DNA of 64,000 bases from positions 1-64,000 of the forward strand of contig CACYRK010000015.1 of NCBI GenBank assembly GCA_902776835.1, read 5' to 3'. Below, piece after piece: positions 1-10,089 of this stretch. The notes under the pieces are model-generated. The model saw only the letters and a program-made list of their open reading frames with translations, searched no databases and was not told the origin of the DNA. The stretch's first letter is position 1. Each line of letters opens with the position of its first letter. Source of the DNA: an uncultured Bacteroidales bacterium (GTDB taxonomy: Bacteria; Bacteroidota; Bacteroidia; Bacteroidales; Muribaculaceae). The position numbers and the translations under genes were made by a program.

Positions 1-1797
1 GATGGTGGCATCCTTGCCGCCACTGGCCACGAAGTTCCAGTTCTCGGGAATCACCTCGTCGCCCTGGATGGTGGTGATGTGAGCCTTGGGATTCTCGACA
101 CGCACCACGAGGGTGTCGGAAAATCCCTCACCCACGCCGTACACCTCGGTGCGTCCGTCGGCCACGGCGATCAGTGTGCCATCAAGTAGGCGGCACACAG
201 TGGGGTCTTGGATAGTCCATTGCATCGACATCGGGTCGACATCGTCCTCACCAAGTCCGCTCACGGCCACCACGCCGATGCGGTAGGGGTGGTTGCGGTC
301 GATGACCACGCTGTCGCTGCGCAGGTGCTTCTCCGAAGCCATCAGCAGCACGTCGGTTTCGCATGTGATGCCGTTATAATTGGCGTAAATCTTGCCTGTG
401 GCGGGCAACGACGCGGCGTAGAAGGTGCCGTTGTTGTCGAACGTACCCAACTGCTCATCGCAGGAGAAGGTGCAGCCCTGCAAGTCCTTGTCGAGCAGCA
501 CACCGTACTGGTTGTAACCATAGATTTTGAAATCCAATTTCGACGAGCATGAGAGGTTGAAACTGCGCGGGGCGAAGTCGATGATGCCGATTTGGTCGTC
601 GACCGGCGCATTCGAGATGATTGCCCATCCGTTGCCAGTGTCACGCAACATACCGTCGCTCAGGCGGTTGGCCACATCGCCATTCACCACCATGCACGAC
701 GAGCCGCCGCCATCCAGATTCACCGCATTCCAGGCTCCGAGCCCCAGCATAGCACCGGCAGCCTCGAAGAGCGACACACCGAGCGAGGTGGTGCTGCGTC
801 CGTCGAGCACGGCGAAATAAATCTTGGTGCTGTCGGCGCTCATACCCATGCAGGTGCGCGGCTGGCGTCCTTCCCAGTTCTCGGCGAGTTGGCCGTTGCG
901 CAGGATGATGTGGTTGCTGCCGCCCACGTTTTGCATGAAGTTCACGTCGAGGTCGGGCATGCCACTGAGCCACACCTTGAAGCCAATCTCCATCTCGTCG
1001 CCCACGTGCATATCTTTCGTTAACTGGACCGGGTCGCCACGGAACCACAGCAATGCTTTGCCCCGCGGGATATTGATAACCGACGCGTTGAACACGCTGT
1101 CGATCACCACCGTTTCCGAGCCGTTGGGTTTCCACTTGAACTGGCCGTCCTTGGGGCTGACGAGCACCATGCGGCCATATATCCAGTACTTGTAGGCCGA
1201 GCCCCAGAACTCGTTGAACAGGAAGATTCCGGTGGTAGGTGTCGACTCGTTGCCCACACGAATGCAGTTGACGCTATGCAGGTCGTGCTCCACGCCATTG
1301 AAGGTTATGGTGCCCTTGTAGTTCACACGGTCGATGTAGGGATGCCGCTGGTCGTCGAGGGTGAATCCGGCACGTCCGGCGGGGTTGATGAGCAACTGTC
1401 CGTTGCGCAGCATACCGCTGGTGGGGATGCCCCACTCGCTGGATGGCGAGGTGCGGAAGAAGTCGCCGTTGACGGCTCCCACCACCTCACGGCCGGCAGC
1501 GCGGTAGCGTTCGTAGACGCCCAGGGGGTCCTCGACGCTGGCCGCCTTCTCGCCCGAGAGGTAACTCTCCAGATCGATATAGGGGTTGTTCAGGTCGATT
1601 TCCAGCACGCTCACCTTGAGCGGGAAGGAGGGCAGGTCGTAACGGCTATAGGTCACACCGGGGCCCACCTTATGAGGATACACGATGGTGTCGACATCGT
1701 AGGTTTTGCCCTCCATTGTCCACTGGTTCTTAGCTTGCAGTGGCATGGCACAGGCAGCGATAGCCGTTATGGCCAGCAATGTCTTTATCAGTTTCAT
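1..1797 (-). CDS. Phosphodiester glycosidase-type secreted protein, C-terminus cut by window edge
   Basis: This protein has no stop codon before base 1, so its C-terminal part is missing; 599 codons are visible. It starts with a signal peptide (residues 1-22). It has the marks of the NAGPA/phosphodiester-glycosidase family: GAVNGDFF at about 107-114 and NLDGGGSS at 360-367. Family members remove a sugar joined through a phosphodiester, or process exopolysaccharide. A beta-sandwich-like region follows from about residue 390. It is a paralogue of the protein at 5048-7426, which continues about 190 residues further and ends in a dockerin pair, so the missing end probably does too (inference). 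The start lies 33 bases after the stop of the gene at 1831-3237, suggesting one transcript. Family sure; substrate unknown. Confidence 0.85.
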   Translation of the reverse strand, partial: MKLIKTLLAITAIAACAMPLQAKNQWTMEGKTYDVDTIVYPHKVGPGVTYSRYDLPSFPLKVSVLEIDLNNPYIDLESYLSGEKAASVEDPLGVYERYRAAGREVVGAVNGDFFRTSPSSEWGIPTSGMLRNGQLLINPAGRAGFTLDDQRHPYIDRVNYKGTITFNGVEHDLHSVNCIRVGNESTPTTGIFLFNEFWGSAYKYWIYGRMVLVSPKDGQFKWKPNGSETVVIDSVFNASVINIPRGKALLWFRGDPVQLTKDMHVGDEMEIGFKVWLSGMPDLDVNFMQNVGGSNHIILRNGQLAENWEGRQPRTCMGMSADSTKIYFAVLDGRSTTSLGVSLFEAAGAMLGLGAWNAVNLDGGGSSCMVVNGDVANRLSDGMLRDTGNGWAIISNAPVDDQIGIIDFAPRSFNLSCSSKLDFKIYGYNQYGVLLDKDLQGCTFSCDEQLGTFDNNGTFYAASLPATGKIYANYNGITCETDVLLMASEKHLRSDSVVIDRNHPYRIGVVAVSGLGEDDVDPMSMQWTIQDPTVCRLLDGTLIAVADGRTEVYGVGEGFSDTLVVRVENPKAHITTIQGDEVIPENWNFVASGGKDATI

Positions 1798-1830
1798 TTT
1801 TACAGTGTTTTCTTGAAATTTCTACTATGA

Positions 1831-3237
1831 TTATTTTCCCAAAAGGATGTTGATGAGCGCGTTCAGGTCGTTGCCGTCGACTCCGCCTTGTTCATCAACG
1901 TTTTCGCGGCCTTCGTAGTTGTTCTGATCCTTGCCCAGCAGGATGTTGATGAGGATGTTCAGGTCGGTGCCGTCCACCTCGCCGTTGCCGTCGACATCAC
2001 CCTTCTTGCCTTGGGGCTGCGGAGCCTCAACATTCTTACCAATCTTGTAAACTGCCATACCGTTCTGGGCCTTGAAGGTGAGTAGCGTCACCACCTCGTT
2101 ACCCTCGTCATCTACACTCTTCTCGGTGGCGAAGCAGTGTACGCGCAGGCCGGAATCGTTGACCTTGCCCAGCGAGTCGGCTGGGATGGTCCACATCGGG
2201 GTCATGTTGTCGAACGACATCATGCTCGGGTCGTTGTACTCGCAGATCATCGCCTGGCAGCCGTTGCCGTCGTTGTTCATGTCGGCGATAGTGTAGACGA
2301 TGAACGCGCGTCCGTCGATGGTAAAGTCGAGCACGCCATTCGAGCGGTAGGTGCGCGGCTGCGCGGCCGGGTCGGCGTACTCAAAGGTGTCGATAATGTT
2401 GCCGTCCAGGTCGTAGAGCACGGGGGCAGCGTCGTAGCAGTCGATGTAGAAGAGTTCGCCGCTGTAGCGCGTATCCTCGTTCAGCGGGTCCTCACACATC
2501 TTCACGATGGGCGCCAGGCTTAAGCCAGTCTTGGTCTCGGGATAGAAATAGAGCAGATCCAGGTAGCAGTCGGTGCCGTAGAAACCCGGCCCCCAGTCGC
2601 CATCCTGGTCACCATGCCAGCGGTAGATGGTGGGGAAGCCTGCCGACTCGCTCGATCCTGCGGCCGTCATGATGTTGCACTCGGCCTGCTCAAGAGTCAG
2701 GTCACCCAATACGTCCAGATAGTCGGTGCGGTACAATATTCCGCCCTTGTCCATCTCGGTCACCAGGGTGAGCGCTCCGCTCTGCGGGTCGCAAATGTAC
2801 ACGGGCACCTTATTGACGACGTTCGACGTCATCGGCGCCACCCACAGGTGGCCGAAACTGTCCTTACCCACGCTGGTTGCGCCCAGGAACGTGCAGTAGG
2901 GATTTCCGTCGAGCGTGAGGGGCATCTCGCGCAGGAAACTACCGTCGATGGCGCTGTACACCAATATGGCCGACTGCAGGTTCTCGTCGGTGACGGGGAT
3001 GTAGAGCGAGCGGCCCACGTACACCTCGTCGCCGATCATCGTGGCCGTGCGGGCATAGTAGGCGTTGATGACCGAAGCGCTGTAGGCGTCGCGTGTGTGA
3101 ACCTGGTCAAAAATCCATTGGTTAGCGATTTTCATCCCATTGATTTCGGGATAAACCTGGCCGTCGGTGACGGCGGCTGCCGGCAAAATCAGCCCGACAA
3201 ACAGAGCGAAAGAAAGTAAAAATCGTTTCATAAGCAT
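1831..3237 (-). CDS. Secreted protein with propeller-like domain and C-terminal dockerin pair
   Basis: A 468-residue exported protein with a signal peptide of about 22 residues; a second ATG two codons in (3231) matches the paralogue's start better. Residues 25-400 form a repeat-rich beta domain, probably a propeller, of no family I can name. It is clearly related to the protein at 3502-4911 and to residues ~735-1060 of the protein at 18451-21831. The last 58 residues are two dockerin-like repeats (DVDGNGEVDGTDLN and NVDEQGGVDGNDLN), each followed by a hydrophobic helix ending LLGK, as in calcium-binding type I dockerins. The phosphodiester-glycosidase gene follows 33 bases downstream. Role unknown; a surface binding or scaffolding part is the simplest reading. 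Confidence 0.85.
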   Translation of the reverse strand: MLMKRFLLSFALFVGLILPAAAVTDGQVYPEINGMKIANQWIFDQVHTRDAYSASVINAYYARTATMIGDEVYVGRSLYIPVTDENLQSAILVYSAIDGSFLREMPLTLDGNPYCTFLGATSVGKDSFGHLWVAPMTSNVVNKVPVYICDPQSGALTLVTEMDKGGILYRTDYLDVLGDLTLEQAECNIMTAAGSSESAGFPTIYRWHGDQDGDWGPGFYGTDCYLDLLYFYPETKTGLSLAPIVKMCEDPLNEDTRYSGELFYIDCYDAAPVLYDLDGNIIDTFEYADPAAQPRTYRSNGVLDFTIDGRAFIVYTIADMNNDGNGCQAMICEYNDPSMMSFDNMTPMWTIPADSLGKVNDSGLRVHCFATEKSVDDEGNEVVTLLTFKAQNGMAVYKIGKNVEAPQPQGKKGDVDGNGEVDGTDLNILINILLGKDQNNYEGRENVDEQGGVDGNDLNALINILLGK

Positions 3238-3446
3238 GCTTTTTAAATTTTAAATGAATATTTGGGGCTAAAGTTACGAATATTTGCACAATCCACCAAA
3301 CAAAAATGCCAAAATCGCAAAATTGATAAAAAAGATGCGGAGTTACAGGACTGACGTCGCCGGGGAAGACCATGGGATTCAGGGATGTGAAGGGGGTTGA
3401 AGTTGCACGACAAGCCTCTGATGAATGATTTCCCGGCAATAACCAT

Positions 3447-3483
3447 CAAAAAAAGAGGGTCGTGATGGACCCCCTTTTTTTTG
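3447..3483 (-). terminator. Rho-independent terminator after the gene at 3502
   Basis: The arms (3447-3461 and 3468-3483) pair CAAAAAAAGAGGGTC with GACCCCCTTTTTTTTG with one small mismatch. The structure gives a T-run on either strand. It lies 19 bases past the stop of the minus-strand gene. The sequence GTGCATTA follows, as at 18421 and 33006. Confidence 0.75.
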
Positions 3484-3501
3484 TGCATTAGGCATTAGGC
3501 A

Positions 3502-4911
3502 TTAAACTTTTCCTAACAGGATGTTGATAAGCAAGTTCAGGTCGTTACCGTCGATGCCGCCTTGTTCATCAACGTTTTCGCGGCCATCGTAGTTGTTCTG
3601 ATCCTTGCCGAGCAGGATGTTGATGAGGATGTTCAGGTCGGTGCCGTCCACCTCGCCGTTGCCGTCAACATCGCCCTTCTTGCCTTGGGGCTGCGGAGCC
3701 TCAACATTCTTGCCAATCTCGTACACGCCGAAGCCATTCTGGCACTTGTAGGTGAGGAGGCGAATCAGTTCCTCGCCCTGAGCGTCGGTGTCGTACTCAA
3801 CCTGGATGCAGTGCAGACGGATACCACTATCCGACGTGTGACCCAGCGAGTCGGCCGGCAGTTGCCAGTACTTGTTCATGCCTTCGAAGGTCATGCCCTC
3901 GCCCATCTCGCACACGTTGATTTGGCAGCCATGGCCATCGCCAGTGTACTGAGCCTTGGCATAAGCGAGGAAGTTACGGTCGTCGAGGTGGAACTCAGCC
4001 ACACCGTTTGCGCCGGGCTCAGGAATGAGAGCGGGATCGACATAATCGGTGTCGAAGCAGTCTTGGACTGTACCGGCGCGGTCGTAGAGAATAGGCGCGG
4101 TAGTGAAAGCGTCAACATAGAAGAGGTCGCCATTGTAGTAGTCCTCCTCCTCGGGGTCCATACCCAAGCATTGGCGAATCATGGGAGCATAACCCCACAG
4201 GGTCACCTCCTCAGGCCAGAAGAAACGGATGTCGATCGAGGGGTCGCCATCGAAGCCGCCCACCCAGTCTTCAGGACTGTCGCCCTGGTCGTAGTGCCAA
4301 GCGTAGACTGTGGGGCTGTTAGAACCCGGAGCCATGATGTTGCACTGTGCCTCCTCGCCGGTGATATCACCGATGACATCGAAGTAGTCGATACGAGCGA
4401 TGATGTCGCCCTTCTCGAAGGTTGCCAGAGGAGTGAGCGCACCAGTTGCGGGGTCGAGCATGTAGAACGGGCAACTTGCATTCTGCTCGCTGGAATATCC
4501 AGCCAGCCACATGTGTCCGAAGTTGTCGACACCGATGTTATTGGCCTGCAGTGAACTCTGTGCGGGAGTTGCAAAAGGCTCGCCATTGAGAGTCAGGGGC
4601 AGTTCACCCAGATAGGTACCATCCTCGGCACTGTACTTATAAACGATGCTCTGGAGAATAGTGTCGTTGGGGACAACCCTTGCACCGGTCACCGAGATGT
4701 AAACGACGCCATCGTGCATAACTGCCGAACGCGCATAGTTAGTTGCGACAGGCAGAGCATTGTAGGCAAGTTCTCCGCTGTGCACACGCGAAATGATCCA
4801 CTTGTTGACGCACTTGATGCCGTTAACCTCCTCATAGACCTGTCCGTCGGTGATAGCCGAAGCCGAAACAGCCATGAGAGCGACTAAAGCGCTGAGTAAA
4901 AATTTCTTCAT
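3502..4911 (-). CDS. Secreted protein with propeller-like domain and C-terminal dockerin pair (paralogue)
   Basis: A 469-residue exported protein (signal peptide about 1-19), paralogous to the one at 1831-3237 over its whole length: both open with ITDGQVY or VTDGQVY after the signal and both carry an NGV/NGVL-F-DDR/DGR-FL/FIVY stretch late in the domain. The dockerin pair (residues ~411-469) is nearly identical in the two, even at DNA level, which suggests recent duplication or gene conversion of the tail. It is probably monocistronic: a near-consensus -7 box (TTACTTTG on the minus strand, 4972-4979) lies upstream and a strong terminator downstream. No function can be assigned to the main domain. 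Confidence 0.85.
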   Translation of the reverse strand: MKKFLLSALVALMAVSASAITDGQVYEEVNGIKCVNKWIISRVHSGELAYNALPVATNYARSAVMHDGVVYISVTGARVVPNDTILQSIVYKYSAEDGTYLGELPLTLNGEPFATPAQSSLQANNIGVDNFGHMWLAGYSSEQNASCPFYMLDPATGALTPLATFEKGDIIARIDYFDVIGDITGEEAQCNIMAPGSNSPTVYAWHYDQGDSPEDWVGGFDGDPSIDIRFFWPEEVTLWGYAPMIRQCLGMDPEEEDYYNGDLFYVDAFTTAPILYDRAGTVQDCFDTDYVDPALIPEPGANGVAEFHLDDRNFLAYAKAQYTGDGHGCQINVCEMGEGMTFEGMNKYWQLPADSLGHTSDSGIRLHCIQVEYDTDAQGEELIRLLTYKCQNGFGVYEIGKNVEAPQPQGKKGDVDGNGEVDGTDLNILINILLGKDQNNYDGRENVDEQGGIDGNDLNLLINILLGKV

Positions 4912-5047
4912 GCTGTAAAAGTTTTTAATGTTAATAATTTATTTAATTTTATGAATTTCCCTATAATCGAGCAAAGTAAACAATTATTCGCCAAATGGCA
5001 AAGAAAACAGAGAATTATTTATGTTAAAAATAATTAACAACATTCTC

Positions 5048-7426
5048 TTACTTGCTCAATATCAAGTTGATAAGCATATTTATGTCGCTACCATCCACGC
5101 TACCGCTATTGTCGATGTCGGCGCGAGCCGTGGGGGCCGCCTTGCCCAGGACAATATTGATTACCACATTCAGGTCGAGGCCATCGACGTGGTCATCGCC
5201 ATTGACGTCGCCCGGCACGAGGGTGGGCACACAGTTGTAGACGGTTTCGAGGGCGTCCCACTCAAGCCAGTAGGCCTCGCCGGTGGTGCTTGCCCCCATG
5301 GTCAACTGCACGCTGCCGACGGTCACCGGATATGTATCGAACTGCGAACAGTCGTAGTAAGCCGCCAGCGGCACGTCGACCACGGTGGGTTGTCCGGCGG
5401 CGAAAGCAACATCGCTGATGGTGGCATATTGCAACTTGCCTTGTGCCGAGCGCATGCCCAGCACCAGTCCGGTGACGGGCGCGTTGCCGGCATTGATGGT
5501 CAGCCGCAGTGTGTCGGGCCGGCTCCACAAGCGATAAGTGCCCGACAGCGTGATGCGCGGCGCGCGTCCCGACGAGCCGGTGTAACTGTAACGCAGATGG
5601 CCGTCGGTGGCCTCCAGGGCCCCATTCTTGCCGCCAGCCTGCGAGGTGCTCCACACGGCAGGGTCGTTCCATCCGGCTCCGGCCATCACATGTGCCACGG
5701 GGCGCTCGACAATCACCTTGAGCGTGAGTTCCAAGCCCGGCGCTGTGCCAGTGACCATGGCTGTGCCGTCGGCGAGGCCATGCATCACGCCAGCGTCGTC
5801 GACAGTGACAACGGCGGGGTTGTCGCTCGTCCAACTCAAGGCCGAGGGGTTGACGGGCTTTTCCACACCATCGACAGTGTTGTGCATCGGCACCGGCACG
5901 TCGTGCCAGCCGTCGAGCAGGATTGAGTCGCCGTCGAGCGCCAAGCCGTTGAGGTCGCCCACAATCATCACATCGAGCGACGCAGTGAGGTCGCCCCAAT
6001 GTGCGGTGAGCGCGCCCACGCCCTGCCCGGCAGCCACAAAGGTGGAGCCGTCGGCACTGATGTTGCCCAGCGACTCATCGCATGAGAGTGTCACACCCTG
6101 CAAGTCGGTGTCGACGAGCATGCCGTAGCGGTTATAGCCATAGAAATGCGGTGTGTAAGCGCCATATTTTGGCAGCGTCATCGCCCAATCGACAAATGCT
6201 ATGCTCGCCACCTGGTCGTCGTCGGGCGCCAAGCACACGGCAAACAGGCCGTTAGAGTCGGGCCTCTCGACGCCGTCGCTGCACTGGTTGCGAATTCCCA
6301 ATGCGCTGGTGTAGAACGTTGTAGAGCCGCCGCTATCGAAGTTAAGCACCTGCGTGCAGCCCAGTTGCCGCATCAGGTCGGCAACCTCGGTAGTGCGCGC
6401 CCCGCTGGAGATCGACGAGCGTCCGTCGATGACGATGAAGATGATGGTCTTTCCGTCGTCGGCAATGCCCACCTCGGTGACCGGCTGGCGCGTGCTGAAC
6501 TCGTCGAGCATCCACTCCGTCTCAGTGACCACGCCGTCGCTCACACTTTTCGGGAAGCCTGAGATAATCTGTTCGGGTACAAGTTGTTGTCCATCGAGGG
6601 CAAAACCGATGTTAACGGTTACCTCGTCGCCGTCGTGCAGGCCTTGAACGAAGTCATTCAGACCTTCTTGGCCGTGAATCACAAATCCCCCCTCGGGGAT
6701 GGTGAGGTCGCCGCTCGTCGACGGCGCGCCGTCAACAATAAGCCTAAACGGCTGTCCGATGGCAAAACTCTCGCCCGGTGCCAGATGTGCCGCCACCTCG
6801 CAAGTCTGGTAGAACTGGTCGGTGCCAGTCAAATAGCGGTCGTTGTACAGCACAATACCGCTATAGTCGGCATCGGCATTCACGCCCGCCAATGGTGCTG
6901 TGGCGCCACTGGACGTGGTCAGCGAGCCGCTAAACACAGCAGTGCCCACATGTGGCTGCTTCGACGTGTCGAGCACAAACTGCGTGTAGTAGTCGTTGTT
7001 CTGGCCGCGGTAGATCACGCCATCGGCCATGGTCGTGCCGCAGGGCACACCCACGTACGACTCACCGCGCGACGTCTGGCCCGAGGTGATAAAAAAGTCG
7101 CCGTTGATGCCTAAAAAATAGCGCGCTCCCGGCTCCGACTTGCGAATGGCCATGTCGCTCACGCGCTCCACGCCGTTGTAACGGTCGTTGGCGGTGACGG
7201 TGCGAAGCGTCACATAGGGATTTGTGAGGTCGATACGCGAGTAGAACACGTTCATGCCTCGCGTGCCGGCGGTCATGCGCAGTGAGGTCTGCGTGGTTCC
7301 GGGCCCTATCGCCGCATGGTACAGCGTATCGACTTGGAAGTCGGTACCACGCAGGTTATAGGTGAGCGTGGCACCGGCTACCAGGTGTAGCGAAGCGGTG
7401 AAAAGAAGCAAAGCCAACTTTTTCAT
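5048..7426 (-). CDS. Phosphodiester glycosidase-type protein with Big-like domain and dockerin pair
   Basis: A 792-residue exported protein. The signal peptide is about residues 1-19. The NAGPA-type catalytic region runs from about 40 to 390, with GINGDFF at 106-112 and NFDSGGST at 362-369. The second motif differs from the usual NLDGGGSS or NLDGGGST by a Ser for the first Gly. Beta-sandwich regions follow, including a Big_2-like stretch (LSWTSDNPAVVTVDD, about 510-560), then another beta region, then dockerin repeats at 737-792 (DVNGDDHVDGLDLN, DIDNSGSVDGSDIN). Only 12 bases separate it from the GHL10 gene upstream, so the two are probably cotranscribed. Likely a surface or periplasmic glycan-processing enzyme; substrate unknown. 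Confidence 0.87.
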   Translation of the reverse strand: MKKLALLLFTASLHLVAGATLTYNLRGTDFQVDTLYHAAIGPGTTQTSLRMTAGTRGMNVFYSRIDLTNPYVTLRTVTANDRYNGVERVSDMAIRKSEPGARYFLGINGDFFITSGQTSRGESYVGVPCGTTMADGVIYRGQNNDYYTQFVLDTSKQPHVGTAVFSGSLTTSSGATAPLAGVNADADYSGIVLYNDRYLTGTDQFYQTCEVAAHLAPGESFAIGQPFRLIVDGAPSTSGDLTIPEGGFVIHGQEGLNDFVQGLHDGDEVTVNIGFALDGQQLVPEQIISGFPKSVSDGVVTETEWMLDEFSTRQPVTEVGIADDGKTIIFIVIDGRSSISSGARTTEVADLMRQLGCTQVLNFDSGGSTTFYTSALGIRNQCSDGVERPDSNGLFAVCLAPDDDQVASIAFVDWAMTLPKYGAYTPHFYGYNRYGMLVDTDLQGVTLSCDESLGNISADGSTFVAAGQGVGALTAHWGDLTASLDVMIVGDLNGLALDGDSILLDGWHDVPVPMHNTVDGVEKPVNPSALSWTSDNPAVVTVDDAGVMHGLADGTAMVTGTAPGLELTLKVIVERPVAHVMAGAGWNDPAVWSTSQAGGKNGALEATDGHLRYSYTGSSGRAPRITLSGTYRLWSRPDTLRLTINAGNAPVTGLVLGMRSAQGKLQYATISDVAFAAGQPTVVDVPLAAYYDCSQFDTYPVTVGSVQLTMGASTTGEAYWLEWDALETVYNCVPTLVPGDVNGDDHVDGLDLNVVINIVLGKAAPTARADIDNSGSVDGSDINMLINLILSK

Positions 7427-7438
7427 GCTTGTTTCAAT

Positions 7439-10021
7439 TTATTTACCTAAGATGATATTAATCAATTGGTTGAGGTCGTTACCGTCGACATCCCCCACTC
7501 CATCCACATTGGCGCGGTCGGCATAGTTGCTTGCGCTGTCCTTGCCCAGGATGATGTTGATGAGGACGTTCAGGTCGTTGCCATCGACAGCACCGTCGCC
7601 GTTCACGTCGCCAGCCATGCTCTCGTGATATACAAACGAGATGATGGGCGAATACTCGGTGAACTGGGCCGATGCCCCGGTGGCCAAAGTGAGGTAAGCA
7701 AAGCGTGCGCGCACGTAGTAGGTGACGCCATCGTTAAGTTTGCCCACGCCAGTGATGGTGTTCAACTGCGGCGACCAGAATTCGCCGCCATTGATGGTGC
7801 CGCGATAAGAACTGCGTGCCGGGAAGGTGTTGTTGGCACTGATTTCCAAACGCAGATTCGAAGCGCCCTCCACGGGCTGCACCTCGACGCGTGAATTGCC
7901 GTAAAGCGTCATGCCGTCGGTCGACGGGTTGATCACCACCGGCACAGAGGGAATAACTTCCACAGTGCGGAGTTTCGACACGTTGCTCACCAGCGAGTCG
8001 GCCCCGAGATGAGCCGTCACGCGGACAAAGTACTCGCGCGCGCCGCCCAGCACATAGCGTGGCACGGTGAACGTGGTCGTTGCCGAGGTAGCGGTGTAGA
8101 CGGGGTTGACCATGGTGTTCTTGGCCGAAATCTCGACGTTGTAAGTCGCTCCGTCGGCGGCGTGTCCCCATGCCAGTTCAGGAGTCAGCGACACGTCGAC
8201 CTGGCCATCGCTCGGAGCGGTGATTTTGAACTCTTGCAACGTGATTTGGCGCACGTCGCTGGCCGTATCGTAGCGGTTGAGGCCACGTGCCGTCACACGC
8301 CAGTAGAAGGTGCCGGTGTCGGGAAGTTGCCCAATCTGGGTGAGGCTCAGCCAGGTGTTTTGTGTCTCGGCGCGCGCCACGAGGTTGGTCAACTGTGCGT
8401 CGCTGAAGAACTCCACGGTGTAACTGTCGCCCGGCTCGCCGGTCCATTGCAGGCGTGCCAGTCGTGTTGCCGACTGTCCGTCGGCCGGCGCCAGCAGCGT
8501 GGGCTTGGCAGCGGGAGCCGCCGTGGCCCCGAGCACCAGCGGCGCATACTCATAGCACCAGCGGTCGAAGATTGTGACAGCATAGCGGTAGCCGCTCTGG
8601 TATGCGTCCTTGATGCCGAATGCCGTGTCGTAAGTCATGCCGAGCATATACTCCGGCTGGCAGGTGAACTGGCTGTCGGCCACACTGTCGGGGATGGCGT
8701 AGACGATGTAACGCACATTGTCGATGGGCTGCCAGCGCAGCGTGTCGCCATCGAGGGCCATGCCGCTCACTGTGGTGTAGCCGCGCGGCGGCAGTCGCCA
8801 CGACATGATTGGCGGCAACGACGGCGTGGCGTAAGCGTTGCGCTTGAGATAGTGGCGCAGCGGCGTCACCTTGCCGTCAAGCATCTGGCTCAGGCGGCGC
8901 CACGTGGTGTAGCGGAAATACACCGTGCCCCATGCCTCGGGGTTCATGGCCCCACGCATGATATCGAGTTCGGTGAGGTATTCAGGTACCGTCCAGGCGT
9001 CTTTCACCGACTCTACGGCGTAACCGCTGATGTAGACGTGGCGGTTGAATTTCTTGCCCACCATGCCCCACCACTGCGTGATGCCGGTGTAGGTCTGCGC
9101 TGTGTTCCAATAGACCTGCGGCGAGATGAAGTCGATAGTGCCTCGCGTGACCCAGGCCATGGGGTCGCTATAGATTTGATTGTACTGCCAGTCGCTGCCC
9201 GGGCAAGGCTCCACGCCGTACGACGCGGCCACCGACGGGCTGGAGCATGCCACACCAGCCGGCCCGATGCCAAAACGCACCCAGGGCTTGGTGGTGTGTA
9301 CCATCTGGCACACGTCGGCCACCATCTGGTTGACGTTCTCGCGGCGCCAGTCGCCCTGATTCATCGTGCCTCCAGCGCGCTTGTAGGCGTTGTACTGGAT
9401 TGAGTCGAGGTCAAACGAACTGCCGCCCTGGTTGTAGAAGTAGTCATCGAAAACCAGGCCGTCGACGTCGTAGTTGTTCACAATCTCGTGGCACACATCC
9501 ACCACTCGCTGCCTTACCTCGGGAATGCCGGGGTTAAGCACCGTCTCATAATCGGTGGTCATGAGCCACTCAGGATGAGTGTGAATGTAGTCGAGTTCGC
9601 TCTGTCCCCACGACGAGTTCTTCGGCGAGTATCGGTAGGGGTTGACCCAGGCGTAAATCTCGATGCCTCGCTTGTGTGCCTCGTCGACGAGAAACTCCAG
9701 CGGGTCGAAAGCCGGCGCCACGCCTCGCGTGCCGCTCACATAACTCGACCATGGCTCGTAACTCGACTGGTACAGGGCGTCGCACATGGCGCGCACGTGG
9801 AAGTAAATCACGTTCATGTTATTGTCGCGAAGCGTGTCGAGCAGCACGCGCGCGGCACGCTGCACGGTCGACACGTTGCGGTCGTTGATTACGCCGGGCC
9901 ACTCGCTCAGGTAACTGGTGAGCCACACGCCGCGCACCTCGCGCTTGACGCGGTTCTCGGTAGCGCCCGCCGTAGTGGCCAGAGCTACCAGCAGCGCCAT
10001 TATGACAAGTAATCTTTTCAT
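7439..10021 (-). CDS. GHL10 (COG1649/DUF187) hydrolase-like protein with FN3-like domains and dockerin pair
   Basis: An 860-residue exported protein (signal peptide ~1-20). Residues 28-370 match the glycosyl-hydrolase-like family 10 barrel: EVRGVWLTSYLS at 28-39, FHVRAMCDALY near 74-84, SSYEPWSSYVSGTRG near 86-100, and FDDYFY at 191-196, which holds the acidic residues of the family. At least two fibronectin-III-like regions follow (about 480-790), then a dockerin pair (802-860; DVNGDGAVDGNDLN, NVDGVGDVDGNDLN). It shares its architecture with the protein at 18451-21831. It precedes the phosphodiester-glycosidase gene by 12 bases. Family members are thought to cut glycans, peptidoglycan-type polymers among them, but few have been tested. 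Confidence 0.88.
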   Translation of the reverse strand: MKRLLVIMALLVALATTAGATENRVKREVRGVWLTSYLSEWPGVINDRNVSTVQRAARVLLDTLRDNNMNVIYFHVRAMCDALYQSSYEPWSSYVSGTRGVAPAFDPLEFLVDEAHKRGIEIYAWVNPYRYSPKNSSWGQSELDYIHTHPEWLMTTDYETVLNPGIPEVRQRVVDVCHEIVNNYDVDGLVFDDYFYNQGGSSFDLDSIQYNAYKRAGGTMNQGDWRRENVNQMVADVCQMVHTTKPWVRFGIGPAGVACSSPSVAASYGVEPCPGSDWQYNQIYSDPMAWVTRGTIDFISPQVYWNTAQTYTGITQWWGMVGKKFNRHVYISGYAVESVKDAWTVPEYLTELDIMRGAMNPEAWGTVYFRYTTWRRLSQMLDGKVTPLRHYLKRNAYATPSLPPIMSWRLPPRGYTTVSGMALDGDTLRWQPIDNVRYIVYAIPDSVADSQFTCQPEYMLGMTYDTAFGIKDAYQSGYRYAVTIFDRWCYEYAPLVLGATAAPAAKPTLLAPADGQSATRLARLQWTGEPGDSYTVEFFSDAQLTNLVARAETQNTWLSLTQIGQLPDTGTFYWRVTARGLNRYDTASDVRQITLQEFKITAPSDGQVDVSLTPELAWGHAADGATYNVEISAKNTMVNPVYTATSATTTFTVPRYVLGGAREYFVRVTAHLGADSLVSNVSKLRTVEVIPSVPVVINPSTDGMTLYGNSRVEVQPVEGASNLRLEISANNTFPARSSYRGTINGGEFWSPQLNTITGVGKLNDGVTYYVRARFAYLTLATGASAQFTEYSPIISFVYHESMAGDVNGDGAVDGNDLNVLINIILGKDSASNYADRANVDGVGDVDGNDLNQLINIILGK

Positions 10022-10040
10022 CGTGAATGAATTTTCAAAA

Positions 10041-10075
10041 AATAACAGGGAGGTTGTTACACCATCCCTGTTATT
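10041..10075 (-). terminator. Terminator at the end of the SusCD operon
   Basis: A perfect 11-base stem (AATAACAGGGA, 10041-10051, with 10065-10075) is followed on the minus strand by a run of T. It lies 15 bases past the stop of the PKD lipoprotein and 20 bases before the start of the GHL10 gene. It therefore separates the two transcription units, unless read-through occurs. Confidence 0.85.
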
Positions 10076-10089
10076 AGTTTTTCATCAAC

